DNA from: Euclidia mi
Taxonomy: Eukaryota; Arthropoda; Insecta; Lepidoptera; Erebidae
Direction: 5' to 3'
Length of the DNA: 64,000 bases
Assembly: GCA_944739405.2 (NCBI GenBank)
Contig: OX123182.2
Location: 41,231,598-41,295,597 of the forward strand
Shown: piece by piece, positions 48,601 to 59,590 of the stretch
Position numbering within the stretch: position 1 is the stretch's first letter
Layout: the number at the start of each line of letters is the position of its first letter
The notes under the pieces: generated by a model
The model's database searches: none
Told to the model about the DNA's origin: nothing
Seen by the model: the letters and a program-made list of their open reading frames with translations, nothing else
Translations under genes and position numbers: made by a program

Positions 48601-51600
48601 TTCTTCTCCATAAAGGTTTCTTATCGTTTCTGCGTATTGGAATTTGATTTCTGTTTGATGTCCAACTTTCTGTTTTATTAATTTGTGCTGTTGTTTTATG
48701 TTCTGTTTATTTTATGATCGTAATTTATGGCAATTTAAAGACATTTTTATTCTAGACTTATAATTATAATTGAAAGATATTTATTAATGATCGATAACAC
48801 TAGATCGCATTATCGATAAATCGATTAGTCAAATAATACTCTCATATACCAACGCCACAGACAACCAGCCATTCTGACGCACATGGTACTTAAGTATCAA
48901 AACAAAAGGTCATACATACCTTGTTCTATTTTTGTGAATACTCAACATCCACCACCTTCTTTTTCGTCTTTTCTTTTTTACAACTTTAGTGCGGTATACA
49001 CTGTAATAATAATTATAAGCGCTCATTAAATAAATGGCAGCAGCTGAAATAACTTCTACGTCGTCGTCCATCTCGCTTCAATTCACAATACAAACTGACG
49101 GAGACCAACGTGTGGGCATCTCTTCAAAATTCGTCTGTATTGGCCATTTGCATTGGTTTGCCGAACGTGTAGGCAGTAACACTTGCCTTGTATTAATTTG
49201 TCTACGCTCGCGTTGGCCTTAGCTCGTCCAACATGTATTGCAGGCTTTAATTAGATTGCAACAAGGGGGATAAACCCAATTTTTTTATTTATTTATTTTA
49301 ACTTCTATTTGTGCTTAGCACAGATCTAAAATTCCAAGAAAAATATAATTAAGCATGTTGTTTCCCCTTGTGACGACGGATTAAGAATACTAAGTCTCTC
49401 TACGTACCCCATTTTATTCCGTGGGTGTCATGAGAGGCGACTGAGGAAAATGCGCGAAACAAATATTTTCTTTGGAAAGAGATGACTAAGTCGACATCAA
49501 ACCCTATGCCAATGCCAACCCAGACGGGTTGGCCAGACGGCCAGCGTGGAGTTATAAGCCAAATCCTCCTAATTAAGCCACTAGGTATGCGTGACGCAAA
49601 ATAGGAGAAGCCTATGTCCAGTAGTGGACAGCGAAAGGCTTCATGATGATGTTGTTTTAAATATAAATAAGTTTTAAAAGATTATAAAGAGGGTAACATT
49701 ATGAAGTAAAGTACTGGAAATCATATATTCAGTTAAGACGGCAAAGGAGAAAGAGCAACGTACTATGGCATTTGGTTGCGCAACTTTTGACACAGTAACG
49801 TAGTGAAAATTAACCACAAGAAAGGGTTAGTGTCATACTTTAAAACAAGGTTAAATTCAAAATTAAATATTGTGGGGTTTTGAAAAAAAAAAAACATAAG
49901 TTGAGTACCTGTTGAGGTTATGTTACATTTCAAAACAATTCGTTTTGAAACCAATAGAGTTTAAAAACTGGCACATATTTAACATTATTTGGTACATAAT
50001 AATTGAGTGTTACTTACGTACCGTACCTCTCAGAAAAAACACATTTCTAACAATTTATCTGTCAAGTGTAAATCAACAACACAACTTACGCTTAAAAAAC
50101 ACGTAAACAGAAAACACCATTTTGTAATGTTTGACATTTCATCGAATAGTGTTGTGACCCAACAATAGATTACGGAATCGTAACACTACAGATTATATCT
50201 TAATTGTTTTATTTTTGCCAAGAATTTGCTTGTTAACGAAAGAAATAGTAATATAATCGAAGAATAATTATAATGACTACTCTTAATACTTTTTAGTTCT
50301 GAATGTAGATTATTTTGTTGTTCCACGATTTATGTTAACGTTTAATCAATCGATTATAATTGAAAAAGGAGTCGCTTCACTATTATGCAACAAATGACGT
50401 ATTTATTGTATTATATACTAATTAAAATTAAAATAAAAATAGAAACCCCACAAATGATTTCAATGAATTTTGGTAAAAAGGCATTAAAAATAATATCATG
50501 AATTATGCATTTACTCCAATGGCTATACGCGTCAAAAAGTGAGACTATAAGTGCCCAATATCCTTTAATCGTAGCAAAAAGCACAATAAGTGCTAATAAC
50601 AAAATTGACGTTAAGACGTTTTTTATTAACGTCCGATACAAAATACAAACGAAATGTCATTTCCTGATTGCGTTGCCATAAAAAATAGTAGCAAAAGTGG
50701 ATTGTCGCTCACATTATTGTGAAGTTCCCTTACATTCAGTTGGTGTAGCAATGATCGATACATATTTATACAGTAAGTAATCTGCATCGCAATTTGATTG
50801 ATACATGTACAGCTTAAAACCTTTACAGTATTGTACTGTTAGTTTTGAGGCTGAACGCTAATATTCTTCTGAGTCTGTTTAGAACACTAAGCAAACTTCA
50901 GGGAGGCAGGGCTTCAAGGCGAGTCTTGGGCGCAACTGGAATAACGCTAAGATGATGATGACTGTTAGATGCGTTATCATTTTATGGTTGAAGTACTTTA
51001 TCCGTCACCATAAAAAAGGGATGTTACAAGTTTGACCCTATTCAGTTTCTGCATGTTCATGTGAGACTGCATTTGTGTATTCTTGAAATAGTTCGGCTAA
51101 CAATGCTCCTTTTGTGTCAATGCCTTCTGCAGAAAACCAATATATTACCGTTTACTTTAGAAAATACCTCTGATGCTATATTTGAATGCATTAAACAAAT
51201 TGTTGTCATCCATTGGATAGGAAGCTGTAGCTATCAATTATTGCAGAGTTCAGACGGCAGTCGCTCTGTCGAGAGGCTAATAGTCTTTTAAATCTGGTTA
51301 GAATAGGAAGCGGTACGGTAGGCTAACATGATCGATGAGATGATGATGACTACATGTACATTGTGCATTATGCATTATGATGACATTGACAAAGTAACCT
51401 CTTATGTAATGTAATCGGTAAATGAGATATAAACTCTTACAAGAGAACAAACACGACGTAACCAATAATGTAAATACATTATTATTATTCTCATATCATA
51501 TACACAGAAATACATATACGATCTATAGAGATAAGTAAACGTAGAAAAACATAATCTTCGCGTTTTTACAAACAGGTCGCGGCTTCATACAATATTTATA

Positions 51601-54600
51601 ATAAATAAATTAGTTTCTTCTTCAGATGTTTTTATCTATAGTGTGTAGTTATTATAAAACTGGTATTGACGTAAACATTCAAAACAATTTGAAATCGCTT
51701 AGTACTTAACGCGAGCGTTATCTATCGAGTAACTGCGCGATAAATATTACTATCTTAATGTCACAGTTGAAGACGAGTATCTGTTTAAACTGGTACTTAT
51801 ATCTGTCACTAAACGGTTAAAATTTATTTAAATGTAAAATACTTAATACGCATTAATATTAATTTATATTATTTTACTTTTAGTTGCTTTGAAGCGTAGG
51901 CTTTATTTAGTGGTTTTATGTTTTATTTCCAGTCGTTGTACGAGTCGATAAAAACGGAGCCGTTCAAGATTCCTGAGGACGACGGCAACGATCTCATGCA
52001 TACTTTCTTCAATCCGGATAAGGAGGGATGGCTGTGGAAACAAGGCGGAAGGTATGCATACTGTTTACTTGATATTTTCTTTTACAGAAGACCACATAGA
52101 GTACCATATAAAAACAACTATGTATTTTGGATTCCATAAAGACAACCAACCAGTACGGTGGCTGGCTGTTGGTAACATATTTTAGTTTTTGTCCATCGCA
52201 GACTATAATAATACAGACGTTCGACTTACTTGTTTACGCTTAGACAGGTGCCTGTACATAAAAACATACAGTTTTCCTCAACAATTATATTTGTGGATTT
52301 ATTGTAAAGAGACGCTGCAAGGGAAGCACATTAACCAGTGCGTCATCAGTACACAAGTACTTGTGATTAAAAATACGTGAACGTCGGTAATGTTATGTAT
52401 GATGACTGGATGTAGGCGTGAGTTGCTGCGCAGATATTCTTGAGGGTTAGCAAGGGTTCGGTCATCCCAAGATTCACGTCGATCTATTCGGCGAACGACA
52501 CTCTGATTGGTCAATTCCAAATAGTTCGCCAATCAGAGGGCTTCGAATGTCGATCAAATCAAGATGAATCGTGATATGTCTTAACCCGAAATTCTATAAA
52601 CATACATGGCACACTCGTCAATTTAAAATCAAAGGTCTATCAAACTTTGTACCCACATCGAAATATTACCGTTATTTAACTTGTAAGACGTAGTATGTCA
52701 CAGCAAGTTTAAATGACCATAATTAAAATAAATGCATGCCAAGCCGCAAATATGTAAAACATGTTTTTATCGTGATAATGTACTAATGATTGCTTGTTAT
52801 TGTATACTGTTTTGATCTTTAGCCCCGCTAGTTATTTATTACCTTAACAGTGATTTAATGACAATATGTTTACTGCTTAATTAGTTACCTCAAAATACTG
52901 CTATTTTAGGAATTTGCTTAAATAAGCTTGGCTTCATAAATAGTAAAAATTTTACTCTTACTAGGTTTAAGATAGTAATGTTTATTTGAGTTTCGGGTGT
53001 ATCGTTGTTGTAGTAATGGATTACACAAATGTCTGTTTCGTGTTGGCATCTACAGCAACCGTCAGCCATTACCGTATCCGTGTCATCAAATATCGTGACC
53101 TTTCGATTTTAAATTACCTTTTTCCTATCTCACAACATTTCGAATTACGAAATCCCATCGGATCGAAGGTTCGGTTTTATCTTAATACGTAAGAAATTTA
53201 TTGAAACTGTTTCTCTAAACTTATAAAAATATTTAAGCATGTACATATTTGTCGATAAGTATATATACAAATATTATGAGGAACACGTTTTACACAAATA
53301 TCTTGAAACATGTGACTGTATTGATCCATAGGGTTGGCATACGCGTGTTCGTTATGTTTCGTAAATTATTACCACGTGTATAATATTCCTCATGTATTAT
53401 TACCGTTAATTAATATAAATAACTTTAGCGTTGTTTCACTCGTTTGAGGTAATAACTGCTAGCACTTGGCACCAGTCAACGCCACGTGTGGCAAAACAAG
53501 AGGTTAAAGATCGGAAACTTAGTGTTTCTTGTTTGCTCTGTTAGCAACAGTCGTAATGTGCCTGTATACCATATATTGTGTATACTATAAATAATAAGTA
53601 CTGCCGCTGCGATTTAATAAATAAAGCCAAATAATTTTAATAACATGAAATTGGCAAATAATAATGTAAATCAATTTCCTTATTTAAGCTGTTGTAGCTG
53701 AATCGACTTAAACCCGTTATTGTATATAATATCCTTATAGCGTTGTTTTCCTACAAAAAGGTTCTCTTTTACAAAAGTGTATTTTCCTTATTACACAAAA
53801 TGCTGAAACAGAGCTCCAGGCACGTTTCTTTTATTGGATTTCCTCATAGTTTTGATGTATGTAATAGCTAAGTGTATTAAAAATATTCTCGTGCTGCATA
53901 ACCCATTGTCAAAACCTTACTTTAATAAGCATCACCGTTCATAAATTACGTGAAATCTGGTAAACCCCAGATCAGGCGCAACCCTGAGCGGCTACAGAAT
54001 ACATTCATTGACTCCGCGTGGTATTTTCCCAATATTTCTGCATCGATATGATCGGAAACAGGTATAAGCCTGACGTCACTCCGGATTTTTGCACAGTGAT
54101 ACAGCAAACGTGTCATATTAAAAATTTTCAAGGCAATACGTTAAAAACTAAACAGCATGTTCTGCAGTCTCTAAATTTAGAACGCGTCGAATCCGTCAAT
54201 GCAATAATAACAATAAAGAGTCAATTCAATATGAAGAATAGAGACGTATTGTATTGTACAACCCTATTTACTTTTTTTTTTCTAAATTTAAAAGCGTTCT
54301 ACCTGAGTGACATGTGTTTTTTTTTCATTACAGATACAAGTCGTGGAAGAGACGGTGGTTTATTCTGAACGACAACTGCCTGTACTACTTCGAATACACG
54401 ACAGACAAGGAGCCAAGGGGCATCATTCCATTAGAGAATATTTCCGTAAGTATTCACGCAATGTTTTGAGGAAACACTAGCAGTTTTAAATTACGAGGAA
54501 AGGATAGAGCACGAAAAGTAAACTTTTTGGTACTTTATGGTTTCAATAGCATAGTTGTTGGCTGGGTAAAATCTGCTTAGTTTTATTTTTTAATACATAC

Positions 54601-57600
54601 CTAACTAATAAGCACGATTCACAATAGTTTTCTGTAAACAACTTATTGCGACACGGGTTGACGGGTGGGAATGTGTTTACCACAGCGTTACTCCCAACCA
54701 GTGCCTTTTTTTTTGCTTTTTTTTCAATGTGCAGAGAAATCACTTCGAACAGTGAATTGTGAATGTGCTCTTAAGTACAATTAGTTCGGTCTAGTGCTGT
54801 TATTTTATTGTGCAACACGTAAAAACCATGTTGATTCATTCAGAATGTTAAACGCTAGTGGTGGCCGGTTCTGATTGTTGGTAAATGCCAAACTTTGAAG
54901 GTCACTGACTGATTAATTGCGGATGGAGCAGATCAGTGCATAAAGTGATGCACCAATAATAAAATTGAGATTGAAAATGCCAAGCTAAGAAAATATTACT
55001 GAGCATATTTTTTGGCGTTGAGCTTCTAACTGATTCTTTTTGTTGCACAGAGAGCGCAATATGTTTTCCCGCGTTTGCCGCAAATACCGTGCATTTGACT
55101 ACCACGTGGTATTAAAGTTCGTAATAAATGATCCACAAAATAGTTATTTGAAACCCACGTTTTGGTACGGCTGGTTCTTTTCAAAATGGTTGGTTCGTTT
55201 AAAAATGGTTTTGAAATTTGTCAGCGATAGTTCATATCGAGTTTATGTTCTCTATGCCTATCACGTGTTATCAAATGTGGATTCTGTTTGCATATAGGCA
55301 CGTTTTTCTGTTATTACTTTGATTTACACCACGTACAATAGAAAAAATATTCTCATATTTTCCTTTGTTATTTACGAGGACAAACGGATCACGCCATCAT
55401 TAAAACAAATTGGAATTAGTTTATGAAATTCCTGTTGTTTGAGGTAAAACATCAATAATACCTCCTGATAACTACGCACTACGCCATTATGGTAGTTGGT
55501 AACAGTTGAAATATCCTTCAATGGGACGTTTCATTGTGTTTTACCCGTGTACATTTCATTGAAATTTATAAAACACTATACATTTGTAAGGCATTTAGCC
55601 TGATTTGTTAACCGATGGTTTAAGATGTTGGTTTGCCGGTCGAGAGGTCGTGTGTTTAGATTAAGTGGCATTAGCACGTGTTTAACACATGGCGTTCTAA
55701 TTGAGCACCGCAATTCTAATTGAGCTCGTTTTTGCTTCCAATTCTGACACAATCTAATTCAGAAGCGGGCCACTCAGTGCGCCGAAAACCGATTATATCG
55801 AGCCGTAAGCTGGTTCAACTCCTACTAAGATCTAAAGTCCCATCCTCAGAATCGCTTCGCTTTCAGTGGCAACGCAAACCCACTTCTAGTAAAAAGAAAG
55901 AAAGTATTCTAGGCTTAGTCAGCGTCATGTTTTGTGGCTGTACGGGAATTATATTTGCGCGATCAAGCAAACTAACATTAATTTCAGCTTTACGACACTA
56001 AACTAGTAAATAAGTCTTCTTTCTCTTAGCGTTATCCCAGTTTCAATCTGGGGTCCGCTTACTAGTCTAACCTGGGGCGCGATTCAGAATCGTTCGATAT
56101 CTCATTTGACATTCGATTCCGTTAATTGTCGAACGGGCTACCTCATTTTTTGTCAAAACTATCGCATTTCCTATAAATTTTATGCATTCAGTATAAAGTA
56201 AATTAATAAATAAACCGAATTCAATGAATATTTGTTCAAAATATCTCTGATAGGCGGCTGAAAGACGAGGACAATAATTTGACATATCGTACGATTACTT
56301 GTCGTGACATTCTGAATCGCCCTGCGGATTTGGCTGAATATTAGCTTTTCCACAGAGCGACTGCCTGTCTGACCTCCGCAATCCGAAGGGATAGCGATAT
56401 TCGATGGTTTAGACGAGTGTCAGTTTATTTAGAAGGAACTGACGCCCTGTAACGACTGTCAAAGATCTTCATGACAACCGGGACCGACGGCTTAACGTGC
56501 TCTCCGAGGCACGGGACAAGCGATAATTAACAATTCAATACGCACATAACTCCGAAAAGTCATTGGTGCGCGCCGTGGATTCGAACCCGATACCCTCTGC
56601 ATGGCAGTCTGTTGGTATATCGACTCGGCTATCGCTGCCTATTAAATATATAAAACTAGTAAATAAGTATACATAGATAATAATTTAAGTGTTATTTTGT
56701 TTCCAGGTTCGTTCGGCAAGTGATAGACAACGACCGTATTGTCTAGAGTTGTACGCGAGCGGGGGCGCTGATCTCATAAAGGCCTGCAAGACTGACTCCG
56801 AAGGGAAGGTCGTGGAAGGAAAACACACTGTGTACAGGTAAAATATTGTTTTATTAATATTATTGTTTTGTTTCTCGGTAACGGATTGGATTGGTTTATA
56901 AATCCATTCGCGAGAACTATTTATATACAGGGTGTAAAAAGACCCTTAACGAAAACTGAAACCCCATATACCAATACCAATTATTACGATCATTATTTAC
57001 TTCGGCACCATACCTGGGAAATTACTGGTTCAGGAGATATTGAGGCTCAAAGTCACGAATTTTTTTTTCGAATTATTCCAAAATCGTGTTTAGAATGATG
57101 AATGTACAATTTCTGCCAAATAAACATAAACAAAATTTTCAATATTTCCCTAAAATAAACGGCTTTAAAATTCCCGACGCGTAGTGGATGCGTACCAGCA
57201 ATCAGCTGCGAGGTCATTCGCCTCGGCCGCGCGACCACGTGATCATAAACTGCCGCCACCGCGGCGCACGGTGTAGGTATACGGCCGGCGTAGGTACGAT
57301 GTCTGTAAGTGCACGCTATACATTGCTGGTAATAAAAGTTGTAAATTTTTTTAAGCTTAAAAATTTTTTTTGTTTCCCAGGTATTATTTTCGCGTAGTAT
57401 GACTTGGCATGATGTGCAAAACGAGTAGACTTCGGCTTGATGATGGGTCTTGTGACACCCTGTATACGTTTGGCGTTTGTGTCCAAGAAAATGTCATCAC
57501 TGTGATTTGTGAATTGACAAAACTCGTCGCGTCCAATTTGCAACAAGTGTGGTAGCTCTGTCAAGATGCAAACCAGTTAGTCTAGTTGTAAAATTGTATT

Positions 57601-59200
57601 TCTGAATTAATGAATGAAGCAAGTACAACTTGGTTTTAAAATATTCTTGATCCGATACCTTGATGATTTTGGTCAACAATGTGATACACTTGATTCAACC
57701 AGATCTTAGTCTTTCTTTCACCAATATATAGGAACATATGATAACGTGACAGCTCTTCACTGATATATTCGTTTATTAAATCACATTTATTGGTCACATT
57801 GCTGTTTGAACAAGTGTTTTTACTGAATTCACTCTGTTAGAATTAGAATATTCAGTTATATAATTTCGGCTTGTAAATATTATGTTAAACCGCTGCCACT
57901 TGCCTTTCATGTAATAAGTTGAATAGTTATTATTATAAGACCGGTTACCGGTAACTGGTATATCAATCGTATGTTTATTAAGTATTATAATTGATTTGCA
58001 TCTGCAGTCATTTTTATACTGAAGTCTTCTTATATAAGAATGACGTCTGAAAAGTGCTTGTATTCGGCTTTAGCCTCTATCAAGTATTAATGACGTAATT
58101 GATGAATTGTCGGCGTCACCTACGTTTATAGTCGTGTGTCATACACATAATATAATGTACCTATGTAATATAAGGGTCGGTACATATCTGACGGAAGATG
58201 CGTCGAACGTATCTTCGGTCGCGTCTATTCCGTCAAGTTAGAGCTGCTACATATTGACGCGTCTAGTCAGTTTCTGCGTTCAGCAATTGCAGTGCGGTTG
58301 CTTTGTATGACATTTAATTTTAAAACGTCGCCCAACGCGTTAGTCGAAATTCACGTGGTGCGTGCAGCGCGCGACGTCGACTGATAATGCGTTGACCGAA
58401 ACGGAACAGACGCTGTACGCTCGACATACTAACAGATCATCGGTTAGGTGTGAAAGGTTGAATGATTTTCTATATATTTGTATGTTTTGGCGTTACGCGA
58501 CCGATAATACGCGACTAAGCTTCCGTCAGATATGTTCCAACCGTAAAGGCTCCTATTTTCTAGATGGTCAAATAACAACGCTCACATTGAGGCCAATTGT
58601 TATTCCGAATGCGTTATGTTCAATATTTTGGCATGCTTAGAAGGTAAACAAGCTACAATACATTATGACGTAGTTGTCATCCTTTATGTTATCGAGGAAA
58701 GTACCAAGAAAATTACATTGTTTGAGGCACAATATCAAAAGCCAAACCAGAAGTGTAGGCCTATTCTCCTAAGGTTATGGGTTTATATTATTCAAGGTTT
58801 TGATGACGGGTTTATCATCCTTTTCATCAGCCAGTCATAGTCCGCTGCTGGACATACTCCTCTCCAATGGCACGCCACTGAAACCCTTTTTTTGGCAACG
58901 GTTTATTTAAATAAACCATGAGACGCGTCGCCTTACGCGTCTCATATGTTATATATGTTGAATTATTCTAAGAAATTTTCTGGAAAGTTGATTGGTCTTA
59001 CAAAATTTTGCGTCAAGATGCTGTTACAACACATCTCTAAGTTTGAGTATTGTTTTTCCAGAATGTCGGCAGCAACAGTAGAGGAGCGGGATGAATGGAT
59101 CGAGTGTCTGAGGCGGTCGATCAGCCACAACCCGTTCTACGACATGTTGGCGCAGCGCAAGAAGAAGGCTCAGCACAACGTGCACTCTAGCTCGCACTAG
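36543..59200 (+). CDS. Cytohesin (steppke-type Arf-GEF), seven exons, spliced
   Basis: Seven exons (36543-36675, 43353-43551, 46220-46481, 51933-52051, 54334-54445, 56707-56837, 59062-59200) join in phase at GT-AG sites. The product loads GTP onto Arf GTPases at phosphoinositide-rich membranes; in flies steppke acts in insulin signalling and endocytosis. Order: end of an N-terminal coiled coil, Sec7 domain with the catalytic glutamic finger in the LPGEAQKIDR motif, linker, PH domain (GWLWK...WKRRWF...YYFEY) and a C-terminal basic run RKKKAQH. It agrees nearly residue for residue in length with vertebrate cytohesins from the QLKDEL segment to the end. The N-terminal start is not certain. Introns range from 2.2 to 6.7 kb and carry many mobile elements, none disrupting an exon. 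Confidence 0.96.
37245..37665 (+). mobile_element. tRNA-derived SINE, copy 2
   Basis: Same family and orientation as the copy at 10227, but longer because it keeps the 'ggtacggcaataggctcgca' segment. B box GGTTCGATTCC near 37450. Flanked by an 11-bp duplication ACATGCCTTAT (37234-37244 and 37666-37676). Ends in a TATGTATG run. Lies in the intron after the first certain cytohesin exon. Confidence 0.88.
38518..38573. repeat. Perfect 26-bp hairpin
   Basis: Arms 38518-38543 and 38548-38573 are exact inverse complements around the 4-base loop TACT. Intronic. Confidence 0.9.
38651..38857 (-). mobile_element. Short Helitron-like non-autonomous element, copy 2
   Basis: Minus-strand copy of the 11910-12115 element: on that strand it starts TCTTAATATATAAAAT and ends CTAG between A and T. 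The two differ at only a few positions (for example aggcagc/aggaagc). Confidence 0.75.
38858..43352. other. Rest of the first long cytohesin intron
   Basis: No further exon recognised. Contains a LINE-like tail (42174-42298). Several open frames at 42582-43283 overlap in different phases and lack motifs. Confidence 0.5.
42174..42298 (+). mobile_element. Probable RTE-type LINE 3' end fragment
   Basis: 'ttcatcaaaatcggtcaagc', 'cgtttcggaggagtatggga' and a tail 'gaattttatatataagat' form a module I recognise as widespread in Lepidoptera, usually ascribed to RTE-like LINEs. Family assignment is from memory. Confidence 0.5.
43353..43551 (+). CDS. Cytohesin exon: first half of Sec7
   Basis: Begins after 'gttctttacag' completing the Gly codon, reads GIEYLYENGLL and KGEGLSKTAIGDYLGER, and ends ...VQALR at CTTAG|GTAAGT (phase 2). 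The Sec7 helices before the catalytic loop. Confidence 0.97.
44041..44140 (+). repeat. Six-unit tandem repeat, period 16-17 bp
   Basis: Degenerate units of the form 'gacagattcgtgattcg' at 44041, 44057, 44074, 44090, 44107 and 44124. The last unit overlaps the hairpin beginning at 44121. Confidence 0.8.
44121..44183. repeat. Perfect 29-bp hairpin
   Basis: Arms 44121-44149 and 44155-44183 are exact inverse complements around the loop CAACT. The left arm is made of the last tandem unit, so the right arm is an inverted copy of it. Confidence 0.9.
44198..44248 (+). repeat. 25-bp direct duplication
   Basis: 'gggtgcatagggttccca' plus 'ccaagaa' occurs at 44198-44222 and again at 44224-44248. Confidence 0.85.
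44332..44460 (+). mobile_element. SINE 3' fragment with ATGT microsatellite
   Basis: 'cggcaataggctcgccacct', 'attacgtgggatc', 'tggcgaaaagtgggcg' and 'cctctgcctaccccttcggg' match the bodies of the SINEs at 10227 and 37245. It ends in about five ATGT repeats (44437-44458). Confidence 0.8.
44752..44997. mobile_element. Foldback MITE with long arms
   Basis: Arms of about 82-85 bp (44752-44833 and 44913-44997) are inverse complements with few differences, sharing 'gcatgcgattttcgacctta' and 'catcgatagggcttac'. About 79 bp of non-repeated spacer. No coding content and no clear target duplication. Confidence 0.85.
46220..46481 (+). CDS. Cytohesin exon: catalytic half of Sec7
   Basis: Begins after 'gctattacag' (AG+A gives Arg), reads QFLWSFRLPGEAQKIDRM, where E of PGEAQK is the glutamic finger that displaces GDP and Mg from Arf. 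Continues through CYVLSFAIIMLNTSLHNP and ends ELLL at TTA|GTAAGT (phase 0). Confidence 0.97.
46482..48283. other. Cytohesin intron, first part
   Basis: No gene or assigned repeat. The open frame running past the exon into this intron is read-through. Confidence 0.6.
48287..49246. mobile_element. PIF/Harbinger-like non-autonomous element
   Basis: Inverted ends AGCCTGTAATACATGTTGG and AGCCTGCAATACATGTTGG, flanked by the 3-bp duplication TTA (48284-48286 and 49247-49249), the TWA target typical of PIF/Harbinger. GCTCG/CGAGC-rich subterminal repeats lie at both ends. No transposase frame. Confidence 0.7.
49396..49655 (+). mobile_element. SINE-related dispersed repeat
   Basis: 'ccgtgggtgtcatgagaggc' followed by 'gactgagga' matches the 5' module of the SINEs at 10227 and 37245. 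The rest differs and ends 'cctatgtccagtagtggaca' then 'gcgaaaggcttcatgatgatg', a tail common in lepidopteran repeats. Confidence 0.6.
49656..51932. other. Cytohesin intron, later part
   Basis: No exon. Two old SINE-like tails ending 'gatgatgatgac' (about 50890-50962 and 51290-51350); the first has 'ggaataacgctaagatgatg'. Otherwise unassigned. Confidence 0.5.
51933..52051 (+). CDS. Cytohesin exon: Sec7-PH linker and PH start
   Basis: Starts SLYESIKTEPFKIPEDDGND after 'tttatttccag' and ends GWLWKQGG plus two bases at AAG|GTATGC (phase 2). Contains the first PH strand and the glycine pair of the phosphoinositide-binding loop. Confidence 0.96.
52052..54333. other. Cytohesin intron
   Basis: About 2.3 kb of AT-rich sequence without assigned repeats or exons. 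Confidence 0.6.
54334..54445 (+). CDS. Cytohesin exon: PH domain core
   Basis: Begins after 'tttcattacag' and reads RYKSWKRRWFIL then CLYYFEYTTDKEPRGIIPLE, ending at TCC|GTAAGT (phase 0). The basic K/R residues of WKRRWF form the inositol phosphate pocket in known cytohesins. Confidence 0.97.
54446..56015. other. Cytohesin intron
   Basis: No exon recognised. A 93-codon frame at 55720-56001 and a possible degenerate tRNA-like stretch near 55600-55680 are unsupported. 56000-56015 is the left target duplication of the next element. Confidence 0.5.
56016..56652 (-). mobile_element. tRNA-derived SINE interrupted by a MITE
   Basis: Flanked by a perfect 16-bp duplication AAACTAGTAAATAAGT (56000-56015 and 56653-56668). 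On the minus strand a tRNA-like head (A-box-like TAGCCGAGTCGAT, B box GGTTCGAATCC, about 56580-56641) leads to a body and a tail with 'gggataacgctaagagaaag'. The body is split by an inverted-repeat insertion at about 56074-56323. Confidence 0.85.
56074..56323. mobile_element. MITE inside the SINE
   Basis: About 250 bp with inverted ends GGGCGCGATTCAGAATCGT and GGGCGATTCAGAATGTCACG. AT-rich interior without coding capacity. The exact ends and target duplication are uncertain by a few bases. Confidence 0.7.
56707..56837 (+). CDS. Cytohesin exon: PH domain, later strands
   Basis: Starts after 'gtttccag' with VRSASDRQRPYCLELY and ends EGKHTVYR at ACAG|GTAAAA (phase 2). The LIKACKTDSEGKVVEG block is diagnostic of the family. 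VRSASDRQRP is shorter and less acidic than the corresponding vertebrate loop. Confidence 0.97.
56924..57466. mobile_element. Non-autonomous element with TATACAGGGTGT ends
   Basis: Inverted ends TATACAGGGTGT (56924-56935) and ACACCCTGTATA (57455-57466), with AAGACCC similarity just inside. The interior has a GC-rich core (57180-57300) and AT-rich shoulders. A 76-codon frame over the left part has no known domain. Confidence 0.65.
57467..59061. other. Last cytohesin intron
   Basis: Contains a GC-rich patch at 58190-58460 with no clear repeat ends, a minus-strand dispersed repeat near 58800-58895 (on that strand 'tatgtccagcagcggactat'), and a hairpin at 58931-58945. No exon seen. Confidence 0.5.
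59062..59200 (+). CDS. Cytohesin last exon: PH helix and basic tail
   Basis: Starts after 'gtttttccag', reads RMSAATVEERDEWIECLRR (the PH C-terminal helix with its Trp) and FYDMLAQRKKKAQH, then stops at TAG 59198-59200. The polybasic tail helps membrane binding and autoinhibition in known cytohesins. Confidence 0.97.
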
Positions 59201-59590
59201 CACTGAACACCATCAGCTGTGATCGTGCCAACTCCACTGTTCGATACGTCCTAGCTCTGTATTGATTGTCAATTCGAATGTGATGTGCGCAACGGAATGA
59301 CTCATTTTCCCGTATCTCTCTGATGTGTCTAACATAAACGATATAAACTTAAGTGCAATTTAACGACATCTAGCCACCTCAGTAAACGAGCCTTAATTTT
59401 AAAATGTGGTTTTCTACGTGTACCCGGTAACGCGACTAGCTAGTGTTTGTTTGTAGGGTGTAACGGGAGGTCCGATTTCTTTAACTCTTAGCTTAGAGGT
59501 TTATCATAATTTATTGTAGCGAATAGTAGTCCACATAAACATTGTAGCTTAAGAGTTAAAGAATGACATATGTATTGAATAAAACGAGTA
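59201..59590 (+). other. Cytohesin 3' UTR
   Basis: Non-coding sequence after the stop. An AATAAA at 59578-59583 is a candidate polyadenylation signal; later signals cannot be excluded. Confidence 0.6.

Noticed and set aside
54902..55297. Short frames in a cytohesin intron
   Set aside because: Low-complexity sequence without motifs; two strands open over the same DNA.
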